Shown here: piece by piece, positions 34,520 to 45,937 of the stretch | Numbering within the stretch: the stretch's first letter is position 1 | How the letters are laid out: every line of letters begins with the position of its first letter | Origin: Lunularia cruciata | Taxonomy: Eukaryota; Streptophyta; Marchantiopsida; Lunulariales; Lunulariaceae | DNA length: 64,000 bases | Reading direction: 5' to 3' | NCBI GenBank assembly: GCA_948567375.1 | Contig: OX419758.1 | Span: forward strand, 35,903,001-35,967,000 | Program-made: the position numbers and the translations under genes | Notes under the pieces: model-generated | Told to the model about the DNA's origin: nothing | The model's input: only the letters and a program-made list of their open reading frames with translations | Databases searched by the model: none

Positions 34520-34853
34520 ATGTCAAGCAATTTTCCTTTGCCGTTGAGGAGTCATTTTGCAGGTGATTGGGGAAAGGGAAATAGAGTTGGACTCGTGTTA
34601 GTGCACAAGGGAGAAGTCGTGAGAGTGAAATCGAGAGAAAGTGAGAAAGCAGAAGAGATGGGAGGAGGGAAGAAGAACTCCAAATTTGCAGTGAGAAATC
34701 ATGCGATTCAGAGATTAGATGTGGTAGCGAGGATTGAAATCTTGAGCCAACTTCAGATCACATTTCTGGCATGGAACTGGAACGTAAGTTTTCCAGGATT
34801 CATGACAGAAATCATAAAGAGTAAGTGTCTCGATGGACCCGAGGAAGAAGTCA
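34520..34853 (+). pseudogene. LTR gene N-terminus in L11 (type I)
   Basis: ATG (MSSNFPLPLRSHFAGD) opens about 111 codons without a stop through GGGKKNSKFAVRNHAI, FLAWNWNVSFPGFM and KCLDGPEEE. The frame is then cut by the E4 junction. Its protein is nearly the same as the start of the L13 copy. Confidence 0.75.
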
Positions 34854-35428
34854 AAAGTCACAATTGCAGTTTTTCTTGATTGCTTCTTTAATCTCTCGGG
34901 TAGAAACTACACCCAGAAGAGAGTAACAAGCTCACAATCTTGACAACTTGTCACAAATACATACATATAATCACAACATAGTAAATTCTGTCCAAACAAC
35001 TCTTGATTGTGATGATTCAGATTCTCACGAAGATGGCACTTCATTGCAAAGACCAATTTTGCCTCACAATTGTGTTCCACCCCTCCACTGAAGGCACAAC
35101 TTCCTCAATCAAAATTGCTTCACATCAACTTTGTGCTGCAATCACAAATGCAAAATACTAACAACACTACAATTCCTCTCAGATTTGTCAAGGCATTACT
35201 TCGATGCACTTCACTCAGGATCAAATACACACAATGAAGATCAAGGCTGCAGATTCCAACATCCCCAAGCACATTGACTTGCTCTTCGGAATTCTCCACA
35301 CACTCACAAACACAAACACAAATTAACAATCGGAATTAAGCTTAAGCGACAAGTACTGAAACCAACACTTTGCTTTATCTATCTTCAGAAATATGAATAC
35401 TGAATGATATCGTACTGCAAATGCTCCA

Positions 35429-35436
35429 CTTAAATA
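35429..35436 (-). promoter_or_regulatory. Second TATA-like box of L12
   Basis: TATTTAAG on the minus strand, about 120 bp after the end of the LTR gene. The E4 5' LTR has lost this region by deletion, so only the 3' LTR keeps it. Confidence 0.5.
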
Positions 35437-35556
35437 CTGAAGCAAATGGCAGATTTGCCTACCTAAGCACCACTTCCTAACATCTCTTCCTACCTACAGA
35501 TCCCAAGTGACAGTCTATCTCTTCATATCTGACTCTTCCTATCTCAAAATTGACTT

Positions 35557-37800
35557 CTATTCTGATCCGATGACTACCTCATCATCGGCTTCCAAAACCG
35601 ATGATCTTCCTATTACTTCACCTTCTTTGGGTATGACTGATTCTACTAATTTCTTCACTAATTCTACAATTTCTTCACTACAATCTTCAATTGAGCTCCG
35701 GGTTACTCCATCTATTGCTTTATCTTCTGACCCACTCTTCTCTAAAGCGTCAATTATCAAGTCCAATGACACATGTACTCCTACTTCTGCAACATCGGGT
35801 CTCTTCTCTACTGTCACACTATTCCGGATCTTCTCTAATTCCAAATTGACTAGATCTAATTGAAGACTAACATTATTCTCTACTTCCAACATTTTCCTAT
35901 CTACTCGTTCTCTCAACCAAATCAGCAAGGTGTTCATGTCCACATCCTTGGCTCTTCGCTTCCGAGTTTCCTGCACAAGTAACTTCAACTCATGCAGACG
36001 AGCTTCTTCCAATCTTCCTTCAGCCTCCGTGCTTAAAATTGCTCGTAATCTCCCAGCAAGGTCCCCTACTGATTCCAATACGTATCCTCAAGAATGCTCC
36101 ACCTTCAACTCCACCCGATACATTTGCAACTCATCTTCGTATTGTGCAGCAAGCATCTTCTTCTCCTCTGCATACTGCACTTTTTGCTGCTCCGCACTCT
36201 TGACAATTTCACGCAAACGCTCTTCTTCTTCTTGCATGGACGCCAATTCTCTCTGCCATGCTTGATCTTTTGCGGCGGCACTCTCCTTCAAGCTGTCCAA
36301 TTCTTGCTCCATCACGATGTTCATCGCCTTAAAATGGACATTCTTGACGTGCACATTACTCACCTCCTCCTGCATCTTGCTGAGCCACATTGCCTGCTCC
36401 TTCAACTCTCCGGCTTGCTTTTGCAGGTCCTTCTCCTTCGCTGCACAACTCTCTTGTAGCTTGCTCAGCATTTTCTTCCTCAAGTTTTCCTTCCTTGAAG
36501 ATCTTCAATTTCCGCACTTCTTTGGATTTGATGCGCCTGTAGCTCTTTCACTTCCTTCAGCAGATGCTTCACCACTTGCAACTCATTCATCCTCTTTTTG
36601 CGATCTTGGGGGATTCCTCTCTGATGTTCCTTCAACATTTCCAGCAATGGTGTGACCACCTTCGTTAAATATGATATCCTGCCAAAAGTTTCTTCTTCAT
36701 CATTGCCTCCTTTGTCTAGAGTCTTTTCCTGTGTCATCGGCTCCTTCATCCAAAGTCTTGACCTTCATATCTTCATAGTGTCAGCACTATCTTCATCTTG
36801 GCCTCTTGAACTTGGGCCCGCGAGATATTCCTTCTTTGCTTCGGGTTTTGGCTTGTTCGCCACCATTACCTTGCCAGCTTCACTCACCACCACCGATTGC
36901 TGGACTTCGGGCTCTCCCTCACTTTCACAAACCGACTCCCCACTCTTCAACGTGAGCTCTTCTTTGTCTGAGTCTTCTTCTTGCGACTCAGTTTCTTCAT
37001 CCGACTCCAATGCCGAAGATGCTCTTCTCATGATGTTAGTGGTCTTCAACATCAGCCTCTGAGTCTTATGTTGGATGGGCGATGGTTTAGCTTTGTAAAT
37101 TCACTACCATCAGCCTGGTTCGGTGATGGAAACACTTCGCCCAATTCATAGGTACCCCTGCAAACATCTGGTGGAAGAAGACCGCCTACTGCATGGTTAC
37201 GTATGTTGTTTGCTCCGGCTTGAACATGGCCATCATCGCCCCTATGATACTTCTTTGGATTGGGTCCCGATAGGACTCCACCTTGTACCCATTCGTAGTT
37301 CTTGGAGTGAAAAATGAATTATGAATTTCCGCCGTCTCCTCTACAGCATCACACTTCCGATAGAAGGTGATTCCTGTCGGCTCTCCTGCTTCTCTCCCCA
37401 GGACCAACTTCCAATCCGACTCAGTCCATCGAGCCGGATTGCCTCTCTTCCTCTCCACTTTGGGACCCTCCTCACAATTACTGGCAGCGATTTTTGCCAT
37501 TACTCCCTGGAAACTGAAATTCCAGTTCCAGGCTAAAATGGTGATACAAAGTCTCACCAAGACTTCGATCCTTGCTACTACATCTACCCTTCGAATTGCA
37601 AAACCTCTCACTGCCAGCGTGTTGGCCACCTTCTTTGCCATGATTTGTTCTCTTGTTCTATGTTGTTGGAAGATCAGCCCCTCTCTTAAACGAGACACTC
37701 TAACTCCCTCAGGGTTTTGGAAATTTCACTCTCGATGGGCTTCCGGACACGCATTCTTGCAAGATGACTACTCAAAGGAATTGGAAATTTACTCAGCAAA
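35557..37800 (-). pseudogene. LTR-encoded coiled-coil protein, L12 copy (type III)
   Basis: N-terminal domain open over 37698-37186 (170 codons): FAIRRVDVVARIEVL, LAWNWNFSFQGVM, KRGNPARWTESDWKLVLGRE, FYRKCD and NGYKVESYRDP. It then breaks at a 260 bp deletion. The linker (37052-36765) is rich in Glu/Ser. The coiled coil is long and mostly open: 36749-36480, 36483-36088 and 36078-35557, with AMWLSKMQEEVSNVHVKN and HELKLLVQETRKRRAKD. The end is ADDEVVIGSE. The usual ATG position reads CTG. An earlier ATG at about 37821 lies only 13 bp past the TATA box and leads to a quick stop. Function unknown. Confidence 0.75.
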
Positions 37801-37827
37801 TTCAACTTCCCCTCTGCGCATTCGCAA

Positions 37828-37834
37828 TTTTATA
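37828..37834 (-). promoter_or_regulatory. TATA box of the L12 LTR gene
   Basis: TATAAAA on the minus strand, upstream of the type III gene, at the position equivalent to the boxes in types I and II. The other E4 LTR has the same box at about 51214-51220. Confidence 0.55.
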
Positions 37835-38208
37835 TTGCCCCAAATTGCAGTCATTCTTCAGTCAATTTTGTCTGTGAGTTTCTCTCTTCTGCGTACTCTC
37901 CCAATCACTGTCAAGACATGCTTCTTCTGCCCCTGCCGTTTCTTGAAATGTACTTTCTTGCCACGTACCGAGGTTGTTAAATGGTCTTCATTATTCCTAC
38001 ATTTTCCAACCCAAAGACGATGATCTTTGGCCTGCTTCCGGCGTACTCCTCTTCTAAGTACCTCCATCATCGGATCCGATGTCAGCTTCTTCAGCTTTCT
38101 TCCAAAGTTACTTTCACCTCTTCTTTGTTTGCAATTTGTCTTTTCCGTGCTTACTTTGTCTTTTAAACACTACTAACCATAAAAAAACCAAAAAATGTGG
38201 GTACCACA

Positions 38209-38222
38209 TACCCCCTCCCTCA
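38209..38222 (-). other. Polypurine tract, E4
   Basis: The minus strand reads GAGGGAGGGGGTA directly before the 3' LTR start at 38208. It is the expected plus-strand DNA primer. E3 has the matching tract at 31934-31947 (AAGGAAGGGGGTA). Confidence 0.85.
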
Positions 38223-39480
38223 AATGTGAGCGTCCCCGCGAACATCGACAACCGGGTTTTTATACAACGTTGGCTTTGGGTTCCAATATTTTCTAACCCT
38301 CCAACCATTGACGCGAGTTGCAAAAGGATTGCCATCCAGGTCTGCGAATTGAATAGAACCATTATCATAAATGTGCATCACCCGATACGGTCCCATCCAT
38401 CTTAGATGTAATTTTCCTGGAAAAAATAGGCGGCAATTATCATATAATAATACCAGATCTCCTTCTTGAATAGTCACAAGTCTGATTCTTTTATCGTGTC
38501 AAACTTTCCGTTGTTCTTGAATTTCCTTTGTAGTTTGCATTGCATTGTCCCTTTTCTATTCCAACCACATCAGTTGATGGATCCGAAGATCTTGACTTTC
38601 TTCCTCCTACAAACATTCTTCACAAAGTATTCTATATGTCGGTACTTCAAACTCAACTGGTAATATGGGATGCAATCCGTATGTCAAAAAATAAGGAGTT
38701 TGCTTGGTAGTAATTTTTTTCCGTTGTCCGATATGCCCATAATGCTGCAGGTAACTTTGTATCCCAGTCATAGGCATAATTGACTGTCACCTTATTTAAA
38801 ATTTTACACAACAATCCATTGGCTTTCTCCGTGAGTCCATTTGCTTTTGGGTTATAAGGAGTGGTCTTCCGATGCTTAATCTGGAAGTATTTGGTTAATG
38901 CTTCCACCATTGAGTTCAAAAAATGAGTTCCTTGATCACTGACCAATTCCAGAGGACACCCATAACGGGAAATGATGTTTCAGAAGAAAAATTCTGCTAC
39001 TGTCTCCGCATCATCTCTTCGTGTTGCCTCTGCTTCCACCATCTTGGTGGCATAATCCGTACATACTAAGATGTACCTCTTCCTTGTGACACGAGTTACT
39101 GGTTGAATAGGTCCCACAAAATCAATACCCCATTTTTCAAATGGGGCCAGAGGCAAAATTGGTTTCAAAGGCCACTGGGAAGTCACCGTCGGTTTCCCTG
39201 TTCTTTGACAAGCATCACAACTCCAAATATGGGCATGGGTATCTTTATACATCATAGGCCACCAATATCCTACTAAAAGAATTTTCTTCACCATATTTTT
39301 CAGGGCATAATGTCCCCCCAATGCTTCCGAGTGCAAGGATTCGATGACTCCTCCTACTTCGTATGCTTCCAAGCATCTCCGAAGTATCTCATCTTCACCC
39401 ATTTTAAACAAAATGTTGTGTTTTAATTGGTATGGTCCCATTTTCTGAAGGAAGACTGCCCTTTCTTCCGGATCCAGCCC
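38220..39480 (-). pseudogene. Integrase, E4 pol
   Basis: Inserts element cDNA into the chromosome. In sense order: zinc-binding region with paired His in LHSEALGGHYALKN and paired Cys in SCDACQ (39330-39200), then the catalytic core with Asp in KWGIDFVGP (about 39125), Asp in LVSDQGTHF (about 38940) and Glu in NGLTEKANGLL, 35 residues after the second Asp (DD35E). The C-terminal domain (38477-38220) has VLLYDNCRLFFPGKL and a WMGPYRV beta-rich block. It is broken by a TGA at 38980 (the E3 copy has CAA) and a frameshift between 38650 and 38480. No clear chromodomain is seen. Confidence 0.9.
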
Positions 39481-40905
39481 CTAAGGACAATGGCACGTAT
39501 GCAAATAATGATATTTTGCTGCATACCGCATACTTCGCACCGTCATTAAATGATATAGCTCTTCATCAGGAAACCGATCATCGATTTCCAAATCTTGGTC
39601 TTGAGTTTCCAACCTGGATAAGAAGTTTGCATTTGAATGCAAAGCTCCTTTCCGTACTTGTACAGTGTATGTGAATTCTTGTAACAACAAGATCCATCAT
39701 ACAATTCGCCCGGGCAAATCCGCCTTCTTGACCAAGTGTTGCAGTGCATAATGGTCCACATAGAAGACGAATTCGTATCCTAACAGATAGTGGCAAAATT
39801 TCTTGCAGGCATACACCATACCGAGGGCTTCTCTTTCAGTTGTTGAGTAGTTCTTTTCAGAAACAGAAAGTTGTCGGCTGGCATAATACACCGGGTAGTC
39901 CTTTTTCTTCTTGTCTTTTTGACTTAAGACAACTCCGATGGCCATGGACAAAGTGTCCACATACACATGAAAAGGGACGTCCCAATTTGGGGCCCTCATG
40001 ACTGGTGCTTCAACTAGTTTCTTCTTCAATACCTGGAAAGCTTCTTCTTGAGTTGCTCCCCATAGATAATCTTTGGATTTCTTCAAAAGCTTGGTAAGTG
40101 GTGCAGCAAGCACGGCATAGTTTGACACGAAGCGTCTGTAGTATCCGACATGTCCTAAGAAGGCTCTCAGCTCTCGGAGGTTCTTCAGGGATTCCAATGC
40201 TGTAATTACTTTGACCTTCTCGACATCTACTTCAATTCCTCGGTTTGACACCCGATGCCCCAGAAGAATTCCCTCCTTCATTGCGAAGAAGCATTTCTCT
40301 GGGTGTAATGAAAAACCGGCAAAATGGCACCTTTCAAAAGTTTGGTGAAGGTAATCTATATGTACATCTCTTCGCCCAAACACACAAAAATCATCAATGA
40401 AGACCTCCACAAATTTTTGCAAGAAATCTTTGAATATTGAATTCATCATCCTTTGGAAAGTAGCAGGAGCATTACACAACCCAAAGGGCATTTGATTGTA
40501 AGCAAAAGTGCCCCAATCAGTTGTAAATGTGGTTTTGTCCTTGTCTTCTTCTCGAATGGATACCTGATTGTATCCTGAAAATCTGTCGAGAAAACTATAG
40601 CATGGATGACCAACTACTTGGTCCAGAATTGTGTCTATAAATGGTAAAGGATGATGATCCTTCCTGGTGACTGCGTTTAATTTGCAAAAATCTTGGCACA
40701 CTCGAATTTTCCCGGTCTTCTTCTTTGGAACAATGACAATGGGTGAAACCCACTCACTGCTTGGAACAAGGAAAATTATTCCGGCCCCTAAGTACTTATC
40801 AATTTCATCTTTTACTAGGAGAGAGTACTTTGGGTTCATGCGGTATTGTCTTTGCCGAACCGGAACTGCACCTTCGACCAAATCAATCCGATGCTTGCCA
40901 AATTC
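39481..40905 (-). pseudogene. Reverse transcriptase and RNase H, E4 pol
   Basis: Copies genomic RNA to DNA and degrades the RNA strand. A 394-codon open stretch (40881-39697) covers the reverse transcriptase: VCQDFCKLNAVTRKDHHPLP, first catalytic Asp in YSFLDRFSGYNQ, MPFGLCNAPATFQ and the FVEVFIDDFCVFG active site with the Asp pair. RNase H follows with Asp in VYVDTLS, Glu in TEREALG and Asp in FYVDHYAL. The FIDD form and GLCNAPATFQ agree with plant Athila/Tat elements. Stops are TGA at 40906-40908 and 39697-39699. The true frame continues from protease above and into integrase below. The catalytic residues are all present. Confidence 0.92.
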
Positions 40906-41838
40906 TCATGGAATTCCTGGCATTTGGTCGATAGACCAGGCAAATACATCCTGGAACTCTATAAACAAGGCAGTGTATCCTGCCAACTCCTCTGTGGTGA
41001 CTGTCTTTGAAATTTTTAAAATATTTTCTTCAGTCAAGACCACATCTTGACAGTCATCGGGGTTAATGACACCTTCTACGTGACTTACTCGGCTCAACCT
41101 GAGTCGTACTGCCGTCAAACCTCCTTCCTCTAAGTCTTGTTTGCCCGAGGTGATGTCGTATGGGTCTTCATCATCGACGTCTACCTCATAGCACTCCAAA
41201 TAATTTACTTGGACATCGGCTTCGGAGTCCTCCAAAGACGAAGACGATGAATCTTCGGATTCATCCTCGTCTTTTGACGATGTTGTTTCCCCAAGATGAG
41301 GCACCTTCGTCCAACTTACCATTACCAGCTTTTGTTCTTTAGACGAAATGTCTTTGAATCGTAATTTTTGCTGGTGCCAATCCACCATAACCTGGGCACT
41401 GTACAACCAGGGCCTCCCAATCAAGAGAGGGTAGCCAGTTTTGGTTACAGGTCTTAACACAATGTAGTTTAACTTAAAAGGCACCCCTCTGATGATTGAG
41501 GTAATATTCGACAGCATGCCCAAGGGCCGTCTCCTAGTTTGATCCGCGAACTTAAGAATCTAGGGTGTTGGTTCAAATGTTGTGTACCCCAGTCGATGTG
41601 CAGTGTCTTCTATCATGACATTTACACCCGACCCCGAATCAATGGGTATGGATGTAATCATGCAGCCTGCTATCTCCGCATCCACCTCGGGAGATCCCAA
41701 GTCTTCTTGTTCAATTGCGGGCAAGTCCTTCTTCATCATTGCCCTCACTTTCTTGAGAGCTGAGCTTAGCTGCTTTTTATAGAGCTTATTGTCCTCCCAT
41801 AATTGCTTAAACGTGACATTTGCGCTTGTAGACGCCAT
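40906..41838 (-). pseudogene. Aspartic protease and spacer, E4
   Basis: Processes the gag-pol polyprotein. The active-site motif is IPIDSGSGVNVM (about 41640), and the second half ends YPLLIGRPWL (about 41410). Then follows an acidic spacer of about 110 residues (DEDESEDSSSSSLEDSEAD) before reverse transcriptase, ending WSIDQMPGIP at a TGA (40906-40908). A TAG at 41560-41562 splits the protease. A small frameshift at about 41840 separates it from gag. In the E5 copy gag and this region are in one frame, so the ancestor used a single gag-pol frame. Confidence 0.85.
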
Positions 41839-44282
41839 ACTGCCACAATATTGTACTGTGGAACTCCTCCCAATTTCACCTGCTTCGTCTTTGGCTTTGG
41901 TTCTGAATTGTGTGCCGGTTCAAAGTGACCTTCAGGATGCTTGAGGATGGTAACCGGTGGGCGTGGGTGGTTGACCCGATGATCATTGGGTTGACCGACT
42001 TCGGCCTGAATCAGGTCTTTTACTTCAGACCTGATATCTGCCAGAAATACGGGGGTTTGCGTCTTTGCATTTGCCTCCACACTCATCTCCCGCGTGCATA
42101 GTATTGCTTCCTTAATTTCTCTCTGCAAAGCTTTGGCTTTAGCTTTTGCTAGGACCTTTTCTTCTTTTGCGTACAAAATAACTTTTGGTCGTAGTCTCTT
42201 CATTTTCCGGGAGGAAGACGACAACATACTTGTTTCTTTGGAACCTCAATCCTTTCTCTCCGCACGAGTTTCTACTTTCAAAAGTTTGAGGTCCGGCCAA
42301 TCCCCTTCTGAAGTTGGACTCCCTTCTTGAGGCCTCTCTTCCTCAAGTGTAATACAATTGACGTTAGTGTCCCCCTTAGCCTGGAGCGCAGCACGCTCAG
42401 CAGGAGTTTGAACATACTTGACAGGGGGCTTCGGATTGGGTGGTTACGGGCACTGGTTTCCTGTGTGCCCCGATCCTTTGCAATTCCCACATAGGGGTAC
42501 GTACCCCATTTGTCGTCTTGGCTCCAGACAATTTGGAGACCAATGTCCCATTGAGCCACAATTGTAACAAGCACCTGGTGCCACATTTTGAGGCCTATTC
42601 TGGCCACCCATTGGGGGTCTTCATGGAGGAACAGTAGGATTGTACTCTCGTGGTCCAAACCTGGGACCTTGATATGATGGGCTTGATGGAGGCAGTGTAT
42701 CTTGGGTTTGATATAACGTATCTTCTTCTTCACCTTGATCCCATCCAGGAACCCAATCTATTTGTTGCATTGGAAATGCCGTGCGAGTAAAACACTTCGT
42801 ATTAGTATGGCCGGATTTACCACACGCAGTGCACCATACATTTGGTCATCCAAATGATGGGGGTTTTCTTTGGTCCTTTGCCCCAATCATCTGAATTTTA
42901 AAATCCACAAACTCTTTAATCAGAGTTTCCAACTTGTGATCCGCCTTGGATGTATTCTTTACTGGCGGTGTTACGGGTTTCTTTCCCCCACGTCTTTGTA
43001 TCTTTCTGTGCTTGGGTTCTTTGTCGGATTCCAAAGAAGAACTAGAAGAAGTGGAGGATTCTTCTGAAGAAGGAGAAGTACTACGTGAAGCTCTTCGTCT
43101 TGGCTTTTTGCCTTTCTTCTCACGATTTCTTTGATTATTGGACGAGTTAGAATGAGCCGCCTCATATCGGGCAACATGTTTGAGGACTTTGTCCAGAGAG
43201 GTTACATTTCTCTCCCTGGCAAAGATTTGAATCTCCGGTGAAAGTCCACCGAGAAACCAGGTAATGGCTTGGGCATTGGAAAACCCCACCACCCCGGATT
43301 GCTTCGGAACTCAGTTTAATAAGGCCATGAACCGCTCAGAGTAATCTCTCAATTTTTCCTTCTTTCCTCGATCCAAATCATTTAGTGCCATGAAGACACT
43401 CATGTCATAATCCACCTCCCAAAATTGTTCCAAGAAGCCATTCCGTAAGTCTGCCCAGTCCGTTGGGGTAAATCCCTTTTGCATTACATGGGTATACCAA
43501 CTTCGAGCCTTCTTTCGGAGCAGACTTGGAAAAATCCACAGTCGATCCGCAGAGTTATGTTCCTTGTTGGCAAAGGAAATGACTTTGAAATCCTCAATGA
43601 ATTCGTCAGGATCTTTGTCTTGCTCTGTATCTTTGTACTTTTGATGAGCATGTCGGGTCACGGGTAACGAAGACATCGTTTGGTGCAGCGGATTTGGTTG
43701 TGGTAAGTTTGAACTTATGGGAACCGTAGAGCTACTTGGTATGGACGTCGTGTTGTCTGCCCACGGGTTCCAATTCGTCGAGTTCAAATTGGGGTTGTCT
43801 TCGACAATTTCTTCTTCTCTGGTGGTGTCGACTTCAACCCAATCAGAAGTAAGAGGGTCCACAGCTCCCGTCTGATCTTCAAATCTTTTTCGGGATAACC
43901 GAGGAATTTTTTGTACCAGATGTTGACACTCTTCCTCCGTAAGTGTTCGCGCTATCTTTTCTTGAACGAACTTCTTAATGAAATCAACTTCCTTTATAGC
44001 TTTAGAGGAAGTCGGTGTATTGGGTCATAGCGCGTATGTCTGCCTGCTCGAGTCTTTCTTGGTCTTGGTAGACGGGGATGAAAAGTAGCCTTGCCAACCT
44101 CCTTCATGTTTCTTTTGATCAAGTTCGCGTAGGGCTGCTTGTACTTTGTGCAGAAGTTGAAAGTCCAATTCTTCTCGTTCAATTTTGTCTGAAGTGTATA
44201 GGGCTTTCAAACGTTCATCTTCCTCACGCTGCACCGCTCGTCTCTGAGCCCTCTCGTCTTGTTGTTCTCTCGATGCAGACAT
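41839..44282 (-). pseudogene. gag, E4
   Basis: Builds the virus-like particle. ATG at 44282 (MSASREQQDERAQ). In sense order: Glu/Arg/Lys-rich N-terminal helix (to 44025), linker with NSTNWNPWADN, capsid core (43600-43130) with ARSWYTHVMQKG, LNDLDRGKKEKLRDYSERF and LGGLSPEI, Arg/Ser-rich spacer (43100-42960), three Cys-x2-Cys-x4-His-x4-Cys knuckles (about 42835, 42560 and 42470), and a Lys-rich tail with EEKVLAKAKAKALQREIKEA (42227-41850). TGA stops lie at 44025, 43311 and 42846, where E5 has CGG or CGA. Further stops lie in the knuckle region. Three knuckles is more than the one or two usual in this superfamily. Confidence 0.9.
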
Positions 44283-44345
44283 TCATATTGCGTGCTCACC
44301 CAGTTTCAAATTTGGCTTCGTATTCTTCCACTTCCAAGATTTGTA

Positions 44346-44363
44346 TCCCCGGCAGCGGCGCCA
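44346..44363 (-). other. Primer-binding site, E4 (tRNA-Asp)
   Basis: The minus strand reads TGGCGCCGCTGCCGGGGA, seven bases from the LTR. It pairs with the 3' end of plant tRNA-Asp (CCCCGGCAACGGCG-CCA) with one mismatch. Athila-group elements are known for this primer. Confidence 0.9.
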
Positions 44364-45813
44364 AAAATCATGTGACAACCCGGCAAATATCACTTTTGCG
44401 GTAATTGGGTAAATAGAGTTTGTTCCCGCAGAGATACTATCTAGAATTGGTCAAATACAAAGTCAAAAGTCACAATTGCAGTTCTTCTTGATTGCTTCTT
44501 TAATCTCTCAGGTAGAAACTACACCTAGAAGAGAGTAACAAGCTCACAATCTTGACAACTTGTCACAAATACATACATATAATCACAACATAGTAAATTC
44601 TATCCAAACAACTCTTGATTGTGATGATTCAGATTCTCCCAAAGACGGCACTTCACTGCAAAGACCAATTTTGCCTCAGAATTGTGTTCCACCCCTCCAC
44701 TGAAGGCACAACTTCCTTGATCAAAATTGCTTCACATCAACTTCATGCTGCAATCACAAATGCAGAATACTAACAACCCTACAATTCCTCTCAGATATGT
44801 CAAGGCATTGCTCTGATGCACTTCACTCAGGATCAAACACACACAATGAAGATCAAGGCTACAGATTCCAACATCCCCAAGCACATCAACTTGCTCTTTG
44901 GAATTCTCCACACACTCACAAACACAAACACAAAATTGACAATCGAAATTAAGCTTAAGCGACGAGTACTGAAACCAGCACTTTGCTTTATCTATCTTCA
45001 GAAATATGAATACTGGTTGAGCTCCGGGTTACTCCATCTACTGCTTTATCTTCTGACCCACTCTTCTCTAAAGCGTCAATTATCAAGTCCAATGACACCT
45101 GTACTCCTACTTCTGCAACATTGGGTCTCTTCTCTACTGTCACATATGAGAACCCGGCAAATATCACTTTTGCGATAATCGGGTAAGTAAAGTTCGTTCC
45201 CGCAGAGATACGAGTCAGAGATGTCCAAATACAAAGCAAAGTAACAATTTCAGTTCTTCTTGAGTTCTTCTTTAGTCTCTCAGGTAGAAACCACACCCAG
45301 AAGAGAGTAACAAGCACTGACTCGTAGTCTTGTCACAAATTCACACTCCAAAATCACAACTCCATCAATTATTTCCAAACAATCTTGATTTGTGATGATT
45401 CAGGCTCTCCCGAAAACGGCACTTCACTGCAAAACGACTTCGCCTCAGAATTGTGTTCCACCCTTCCACTGAAGGCACAACTTCCTCGATCGAAATTGCT
45501 TCACATCAACTTCGCACTGCACTCACAAATGCAGAATACTACCAACACTACAATTCCTCTCAGATCTGTCAAGGCATTGCTTCGATTGCACTTCACTCAG
45601 GATCAAACACACAGAATGAAGATCAAGGCTGTGGAATCCAACATCCAACAAGCACTCTGACTTGCACTTTGAATTTCTCCAAACATTCACAAACACAATT
45701 ACAAAGTTGATACTCGGAATCAAGCTCAAGCGACGAGCACTGCTTCACAGCACTTCGCTTTATCTATTCTCAGAAATAATGAGCATTGAACAACAAGTGA
45801 AGCGAATGCCACT

Positions 45814-45821
45814 CTTAAATA
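45814..45821 (-). promoter_or_regulatory. Second TATA-like box of L13
   Basis: TATTTAAG on the minus strand, 117 bp past the LTR gene stop. Confidence 0.5.
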
Positions 45822-45937
45822 GTGAAGCAATCGACAATTCTAACAACTATACCGTTCTACAACAACTATTCTAACCTGCAGATCCAAAATGACAATGCAC
45901 CTCTTCATATCTGCCCCTTCAAATCTCAAATCGGTTA

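Larger units (their letters stand above)
34107..34853 (+). mobile_element. L11: 5' part of the E5 5' LTR
   Basis: Begins TGTGGTGCCCACATTTTTTG. It holds the first promoter and the start of a type I LTR gene, then stops at about 34853, where minus-strand E4 LTR sequence begins. The rest of this LTR is probably L14, 16.7 kb further right. Confidence 0.8.
34854..38208 (-). mobile_element. L12: 3' LTR of E4 (type III)
   Basis: Sense start TGTGGTACCCACATTTTTTG at 38208, next to the polypurine tract. It carries a third sequence type of the LTR gene. Relative to the 5' LTR it lacks about 260 bp at the end of the N-terminal domain (near 37095). The 5' LTR in turn lacks about 240 bp of linker that L12 keeps (near 36640-36880). 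The last 89 bp are missing at the join with L11. Confidence 0.85.

Noticed and set aside
38220-44282. An endogenous pararetrovirus or other viral origin for the pol region.
   Set aside because: Integrase with DD35E, LTRs, a tRNA-Asp primer site and a polypurine tract identify a Ty3/gypsy retrotransposon. No movement protein or envelope-like region was seen.
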